A DNA stretch of 9,483 nucleotides, taken from contig CAYJIK010000078.1 of assembly GCA_964370205.1 (NCBI GenBank), positions 1 to 9,483 of the forward strand, in the 5' to 3' direction. Made by a program: the position numbers and the translations under genes. The stretch comes from DAMCAP01 sp964370205 (GTDB taxonomy: Bacteria; Bacillota; Clostridia; Oscillospirales; Ruminococcaceae). Shown here one piece after another: positions 6,336-9,483 of the stretch (its first letter is position 1; every line of letters starts with the position of its first letter). The notes under the pieces are model-generated. The model had not been told where the DNA came from. It searched no databases and saw nothing but the letters and a program-made list of their open reading frames with translations.

Positions 6336-6434
6336 CCTGAGGGAATGGGGGTTTGGGGGCAAACCGCAAGGTTTATCCCCCATATGGATAACCCTGCCGT
6401 GCAGGATTTTTATTGTCAAAATCTTATTTTGACA
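6336..6434 (+). repeat. Repeat copy 3 (last copy, lacks the spacer)
   Basis: Starts exactly 140 bp after copy 2 and matches its first 99 bases with one substitution. It lacks the 41-bp spacer and instead joins ATAAAAATGCGG, the downstream side of the terminator of the minus-strand small gene. Because of this junction the last hairpin is much longer than in copy 2: ATTTTTATTGTCAAAAT (6406-6422) pairs perfectly with 6426-6442 over 17 bp with a CTT loop. Confidence 0.92.
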
Positions 6435-6435
6435 A

Positions 6436-6464
6436 TAAAAATGCGGCTCCGTTAGGAGCCGCAT
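6436..6464 (-). terminator. Intrinsic terminator of the 41-aa gene
   Basis: Read on the minus strand, a perfect 10-bp stem ATGCGGCTCC/GGAGCCGCAT (6441-6464) with a 4-nt loop is followed at once by TTTTTATTG. It lies 29 nt after the stop codon of the minus-strand gene at 6494. Part of the T-run side also pairs into the last hairpin of repeat copy 3. On the + strand the stem is followed by AGGTATGCC, so it is not a + strand terminator. Confidence 0.85.
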
Positions 6465-6493
6465 AGGTATGCCGAGTTATGGACTAACCGAGA

Positions 6494-6619
6494 CTAGCAT
6501 CTTTCACAGCCGCAGTTATTTCCGCAACCGCCAAAGAAGTTGTTCCCACCGCCACAGCAGCAGCATAGAACGATGATTATGAGTATTATCCAGATACAAG
6601 AGTTATTACCGTAGAACAT
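6494..6619 (-). CDS. Small Cys/Gly-rich hydrophobic protein, 41 aa
   Basis: The frame encodes a short Asn/Gly head MFYGNNSC, an Ile/Leu-rich segment (residues 9-18, IWIILIIIVL), four cysteines in a row (19-22), and a Gly/Asn/Phe/Cys tail ending in CGCERC; 9 of 41 residues are Cys. ATG 6619 has GAGGTG on the minus strand (6625-6630) 5 nt upstream, and a good terminator follows the stop codon, so I take it as a real gene although it is short. Very small Cys/Gly/Asn-rich hydrophobic proteins are frequent in spore-forming Clostridia and are sometimes linked to spore or coat layers, loosely like YjcZ-type proteins; this is resemblance of composition, not homology. The hydrophobic stretch suggests membrane association. 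It is divergent from mltG. Confidence 0.75.
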   Translation of the reverse strand: MFYGNNSCIWIILIIIVLCCCCGGGNNFFGGCGNNCGCERC

Positions 6620-6647
6620 GTTTGCACCTCACTTAATGTATTTGATA

Positions 6648-6675
6648 TATACTATGCGTTTATGGGGTGTGGTGT
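6648..6675 (-). promoter_or_regulatory. Candidate sporulation-type (sigma-K/E-like) promoter for the 41-aa gene
   Basis: On the minus strand, CATAGTATA at 6656-6648 fits the sigma-K -10 pattern CATANNNTA, and AC at 6675-6674 lies 17 bp upstream as expected for the short sigma-K -35 element. Transcription would begin near 6641, giving a leader of about 20 nt with the GAGGTG site in the right place. No equally good sigma-A pair is seen at that distance. The motif is short, so chance is a real possibility. Confidence 0.35.
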
Positions 6676-6712
6676 TACAAGGTTTCACGTGTAGTTTTAT
6701 AAAGGTTTTTTC

Positions 6713-6742
6713 TTGCAGAGTGCATTTGAATGCTGATATAAT
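6713..6742 (+). promoter_or_regulatory. Promoter for mltG operon (extended -10)
   Basis: TGATATAAT at 6734-6742 is a perfect extended -10 (TGnTATAAT), with a partial -35 TTGCAG at 6713-6718 spaced by 18 bp. Transcription would start near 6749, leaving a leader of about 150 nt before mltG. It overlaps no sequence of the divergent small gene's promoter at 6648-6675. Confidence 0.65.
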
Positions 6743-6763
6743 GGACACTGTATATGCACCAAA

Positions 6764-6885
6764 TACTATAAAGCCAAAAGCAAGACAGTATAGTAAAAAA
6801 ACAGCTCGAACTGTAAGTTTTGTGTGTTTTTCCGGAGGGTGTTGACGCACTCAAAAGCTCCCAAAACTTACAGCTTGAGGAAAGG
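6764..6885 (+). promoter_or_regulatory. Structured leader of mltG
   Basis: TACTATA (6764-6770) pairs with TATAGTA (6789-6795). Further on, CTGTAAGTTTTG (6811-6822) pairs perfectly over 12 bp with CAAAACTTACAG (6862-6873), enclosing 39 nt that hold GGAGGG and a GTG...CAC stem. ACAG-CTCGAA-CTGT (about 6801-6814) could form instead of the long stem because it uses the same CTGT. The right arm ends only 3 nt before GAGGAAAGGA (6877-6886), the ribosome binding site of mltG, so folding could affect translation. It matches no riboswitch class that I recognise. Confidence 0.45.
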
Positions 6886-6897
6886 ACGATTGTTATC

Positions 6898-7989
6898 ATG
6901 AACCAAGGTGAATTAAAATCCAAAAGAGGCCCGGGAGTTTTACGGACATTACTGTCCATACTAATACTTATTGTGCTTGGCATTGCACTGGCTTTCTTTG
7001 CTTTAGACTGTGCCGCTGATGTGCTGGGTATAAGCGATGTGGATGAGAAATATTCTGTATCTGTGGGTAATAGTGATGACCTATATGATATTTCCGCTAC
7101 TTTACAGGACAAAGGAGTTATTGATTATTCGCTGGTGTTTTACATTCTAGGGTCAATAAGTATGAGCGATACAGAAGCTGTCGTGGGTGACTACGTCTTT
7201 GATTCTAAAATGACCTACTTTGATATCATCGCCGACCTTAAGGACGGCGGTAGGACTGTGGAACAGGAGATTGTCACAGTGGTGTTCTACGAGGGTATGA
7301 CTGTCGCTGAAATAGCAGAACATCTTGAGGACGAACGTGTGTGCGACGCAGACGCATTCTTAGAGCGATTGGAACAAGGAGAGTTTGGTTACGAGTTTGA
7401 GGAGATGATCCCGGAGAACGAGCTGCGTTTCAGAAGTTATGAAGGTTACCTGTTCCCCGATAGCTATGACTTTTACGTGGGCGAAAATCCCGAGTCGGTC
7501 ATAAGAAAGTTTCTGGTGAACTTCCAAAACAGAGTGTTCCCCGATGTCTACGCCGATATATCAGGTGCAGGGTACACACTGGACGAGATAGTGATACTGG
7601 CTTCTATCATACAAGAGGAGTCTTCAAATACAGAGCAGATGGGTAATGTTTCGTCTGTCTTCCACAACAGACTGAACGACCCCGGCATATTCCCGAAACT
7701 TCAATCAGATGTCACAATATTCTATGTAGAAGACGACATTAAACCGTATCAGTCACTGTCCAGGCAGGATATGTATGACGCTTACAACACGTATGTGACA
7801 AACGGCTTACCTGTCGGGCCGATATGCTCACCGGGTCTTGCGGCAATAAATGCAGCAGTCAGTCCGTCGGATACGCCGTACTTCTACTTTGTTACTGATG
7901 TTAACGGCAAATTCTACTATGCTACAACGCTTAATGAACACGACTACAACGTTGATGTTGCTGAGAGTGTAGTGGCTACAGACGATTAG
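6898..7989 (+). CDS. mltG: Endolytic murein transglycosylase MltG (YceG/YrrL family)
   Basis: A membrane-anchored lytic transglycosylase that cleaves nascent glycan strands and so sets their length, working with peptidoglycan synthases at the cell surface. The 363-residue protein has a basic N-terminus and one membrane segment (about 15-37), then a LysM-like region and the YceG domain. Family motifs visible are YEGYLFPDSYDF (181-192), LASIIQEESS (234-243) whose Glu 240 or 241 should be catalytic (E218 in E. coli), LQSDVTIFY (268-276), NGLPVGPICSPGLAAI (302-317) and TLNEHDYNV (344-352). I chose ATG 6898 over the longer in-frame TTG at 6820, since GAGGAAAGGA lies 11 nt upstream and the extra 26 residues would overlap the structured leader. 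A 32-nt gap separates it from trhP, as in the yrrL-yrrO region of B. subtilis, but no trmR (yrrM) lies between. Confidence 0.95.
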   Translation: MNQGELKSKRGPGVLRTLLSILILIVLGIALAFFALDCAADVLGISDVDEKYSVSVGNSDDLYDISATLQDKGVIDYSLVFYILGSISMSDTEAVVGDYVFDSKMTYFDIIADLKDGGRTVEQEIVTVVFYEGMTVAEIAEHLEDERVCDADAFLERLEQGEFGYEFEEMIPENELRFRSYEGYLFPDSYDFYVGENPESVIRKFLVNFQNRVFPDVYADISGAGYTLDEIVILASIIQEESSNTEQMGNVSSVFHNRLNDPGIFPKLQSDVTIFYVEDDIKPYQSLSRQDMYDAYNTYVTNGLPVGPICSPGLAAINAAVSPSDTPYFYFVTDVNGKFYYATTLNEHDYNVDVAESVVATDD

Positions 7990-8021
7990 TTTTGAAAAAT
8001 GCAATTATGAAAGGTCATACC

Positions 8022-9257
8022 ATGAAAAATATAGAATTACTGTCTCCTGCCGGAGACTTTGAAAGGCTTGTTTCCGCCGTGAAGTTTGGGGCGGACGCTG
8101 TTTACCTTGGCGCAAAAGAGTTTGGCATGAGAGCGTCTCCGCTGAACTTTACCGAGAGCGAACTACATGAGGCGGTTAAGTTTGCACATGAGAACAATGT
8201 CAAGGTATATCTGACGCTTAATATATTGCCTCGCCACGAGGATATAGAACACCTGCCTAGGTTGGTGTCGCTTGCGGTAGACGCCGGGGTGGACGCTGTT
8301 ATAGTTGCTGACATTGGAGTAATGGCGATGATAAAACGCCTTGCACCGCAGATGGAACTGCACGTGTCCACGCAAAATGGTGTGGTAAATCACCTCACAG
8401 CTACGGAATTGTACCATATGGGAGCTTCCCGAGTGGTGCTGGCACGTGAGCTGTCCTTTGACGAAATAGCTGCCATACGTAAAAATACGCCACCCGAGCT
8501 TGTGCTTGAGGCGTTTGTACACGGTGCAATGTGTATGTCTGTATCGGGACGATGCGTCATCTCCGACTATATAATAGGGAGAGACCCTAACCGTGGCGAG
8601 TGTGCACAGCCATGTCGCTGGGCATACCACCTTGTCGAGCAAAAACGCCCGAATGAGTACTATCCTGTCTACGAAGAGGACGGTTACAGCTACATATTAA
8701 ACGCAAAAGACCTATGTATGATAGAACATATCTCTAAACTCGCTGAAGTCGGCATAGAGAGTTTTAAGATAGAGGGGCGTGCAAAGTCAGCTTATTACGG
8801 TGCTATCGTAACTGGCGCATACTACCACGCTATCAAACACTTTCGAGAGCATGGAGCTGATGTTCCTCTGCCACAGTGGATACTTGATGAAGTGCGTGCT
8901 GTGTCTCACAGAAATTATTCAACAGGCTTCTACTTTGGCAAGCCATCCGAGGGTCAACACCTCGATTCCGGTGGATATGTACGCACAAGTGATATTGTGG
9001 CGGTGGTTGATTCGTCACAGTCAGGGAGCGTCGTCTGCACTGTGAAGAACAATTTCGGAGTGGGTGAAGTATTGAAAATTACCGAGCCGCTTTCCGGAGA
9101 GCCTCTGGAGTTTACAGTGACCGAGATAGTGTCTAATGGTGAAAAATTGGAGCGAGCTATACATCCACAGATGACTGTAGAACTTCCTCTGCCGTTTGAC
9201 CGCACCTTCACGGAAGGTTCTGTACTGCGACGAGATAAGATTGAAGAGGGAGAGTAA
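8022..9257 (+). CDS. trhP: U32-family protein, tRNA 5-hydroxyuridine modification protein TrhP-like
   Basis: Annotated as peptidase U32 in most genomes, but E. coli TrhP/YegQ and B. subtilis YrrN/YrrO use prephenate to hydroxylate U34 of tRNA (ho5U, the precursor of mo5U/cmo5U); this function is inferred from homology and synteny. The 411-residue product starts MKNIELLSPAGDFERL and contains the U32 signature EAFVHGAMCMSVSGRCVIS (163-181). Cys 171, 178, 194 and 198 (GECAQPC) are candidates for an Fe-S site. DSGGYVRTSDIVAVV onwards (about 315-405) is the C-terminal beta-domain found in the longer YrrO/YegQ-type members. The frame extends up to TTG 7992, but ATG 8022 has AAAGG 7 nt upstream and begins where the family begins. 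Cotranscribed with mltG and the following lipoprotein. Confidence 0.92.
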   Translation: MKNIELLSPAGDFERLVSAVKFGADAVYLGAKEFGMRASPLNFTESELHEAVKFAHENNVKVYLTLNILPRHEDIEHLPRLVSLAVDAGVDAVIVADIGVMAMIKRLAPQMELHVSTQNGVVNHLTATELYHMGASRVVLARELSFDEIAAIRKNTPPELVLEAFVHGAMCMSVSGRCVISDYIIGRDPNRGECAQPCRWAYHLVEQKRPNEYYPVYEEDGYSYILNAKDLCMIEHISKLAEVGIESFKIEGRAKSAYYGAIVTGAYYHAIKHFREHGADVPLPQWILDEVRAVSHRNYSTGFYFGKPSEGQHLDSGGYVRTSDIVAVVDSSQSGSVVCTVKNNFGVGEVLKITEPLSGEPLEFTVTEIVSNGEKLERAIHPQMTVELPLPFDRTFTEGSVLRRDKIEEGE

Positions 9258-9261
9258 GCGC

Positions 9262-9483
9262 ATGAGAAAACTTCTTTCGGCTTTAGCCGCAGTGACGTGG
9301 ACGCTATCGGGGTGCGCAGGTGAGCAGTCTGCTTCTGTTGCTGCTATCGGCGGTGGAGATGGGCCTACAGCTGTGTTTGTCACAGGCGACCCGAAGGATT
9401 TTATCATTGCAGGCGCTGTGTTATTAGGTGCAGTGGTTGCGGTGATAGCGGCGGTTGTTTACTTTGTACGCAAACGTAAGTAG
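9262..9483 (+). CDS. Small lipoprotein with IGGxDGPT motif and C-terminal membrane segment
   Basis: 73 residues. The N-terminus is a lipoprotein signal peptide: MRKLLSALAAVTWTLSGC, with lipobox L-S-G-C ending at Cys 18. Then comes AAIGGGDGPTAVFVTGD (27-43), followed by one hydrophobic membrane span (about 47-69) and a basic end RKRK. The GGxDGPTAxF stretch resembles the conserved IGGADGPTAIF segment of beta subunits of Na+-pumping decarboxylases (OadB/GcdB/MmdB), so automatic annotation may mislabel it; the protein is far too short to be a pump. It starts 4 nt after the trhP stop codon, and its ribosome binding site (GAGGGAGAG, about 9245-9253) lies within trhP, so it belongs to that operon. 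A longer frame opens at 9196 inside trhP but would destroy the signal peptide. Function unknown. The stop codon is the final base of the window. Confidence 0.85.
   Translation: MRKLLSALAAVTWTLSGCAGEQSASVAAIGGGDGPTAVFVTGDPKDFIIAGAVLLGAVVAVIAAVVYFVRKRK

Noticed and set aside
6018..6434. CRISPR array
   Set aside because: Units are about 99 bp with a 41-bp spacer seen only once in full, no short direct repeat with unique spacers, and no cas genes in the window.
6806..6822. LexA/SOS box (CGAAC-N4-GTTYG) in the mltG leader
   Set aside because: CGAACTGTAAGTTTTG has the wrong spacing for the half-sites and is better explained as part of the long inverted repeat.
8163..8642. 159-codon minus-strand frame within trhP
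   Set aside because: Antisense shadow of a strongly conserved U32 gene; no ribosome site or family resemblance.

Overview
The window looks like a piece of a Clostridia (Bacillota) chromosome, probably an uncultured or gut-type Oscillospiraceae relative. The evidence is AGGAGG-type ribosome binding sites, a PcrA-type helicase, a flavin-dependent thymidylate synthase (ThyX), an mltG-trhP gene pair as in the Bacillus subtilis yrrL...yrrO neighbourhood, and small Cys-rich and IGGxDGPT-type proteins. It is a scaffold with exactly 100 Ns (6096-6195), so probably a draft or metagenome assembly. The taxonomic call is inference from gene content, not from a marker gene.

Layout. 1-348 is an AT-rich non-coding region ending in a good sigma-A promoter for pcrA (349-2688). 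A second promoter, overlapped by a dyad, drives a 256-residue Cys-rich conserved hypothetical (2836-3606). After a strong hairpin come thyX (3712-4473) and tmk (4482-5165), then, after a 136-bp leader, 5-formyltetrahydrofolate cyclo-ligase (5302-5961). 5962-6493 holds no gene: it carries an array of a hairpin-rich repeat with a 140-bp period, interrupted by the assembly gap, and a terminator that serves the opposite strand. A 41-residue Cys/Gly-rich protein (6494-6619, minus) diverges from mltG (6898-7989), which is followed closely by a U32-family gene, trhP-like (8022-9257), and a 73-residue lipoprotein (9262-9483) whose stop codon is the last base of the window.

How the genes fit together. 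thyX, tmk and the cyclo-ligase form a folate/thymidylate group: the cyclo-ligase returns 5-formyl-THF to the one-carbon pool that feeds methylene-THF, ThyX uses methylene-THF to make dTMP, and Tmk phosphorylates it to dTDP. PcrA is a repair and replication helicase that appears to have its own promoter. mltG (peptidoglycan chain termination) and trhP (tRNA U34 hydroxylation) are old syntenic partners in Bacillota. The lipoprotein is translated directly behind them and its role is unknown.

I see no clear novel multi-gene system. The most interesting material is the collapsed repeat array with two mutually exclusive hairpins per unit, the small Cys-rich gene with a candidate sporulation-type promoter, the lipoprotein carrying a motif resembling Na+-pumping decarboxylase beta subunits, and the structured mltG leader.
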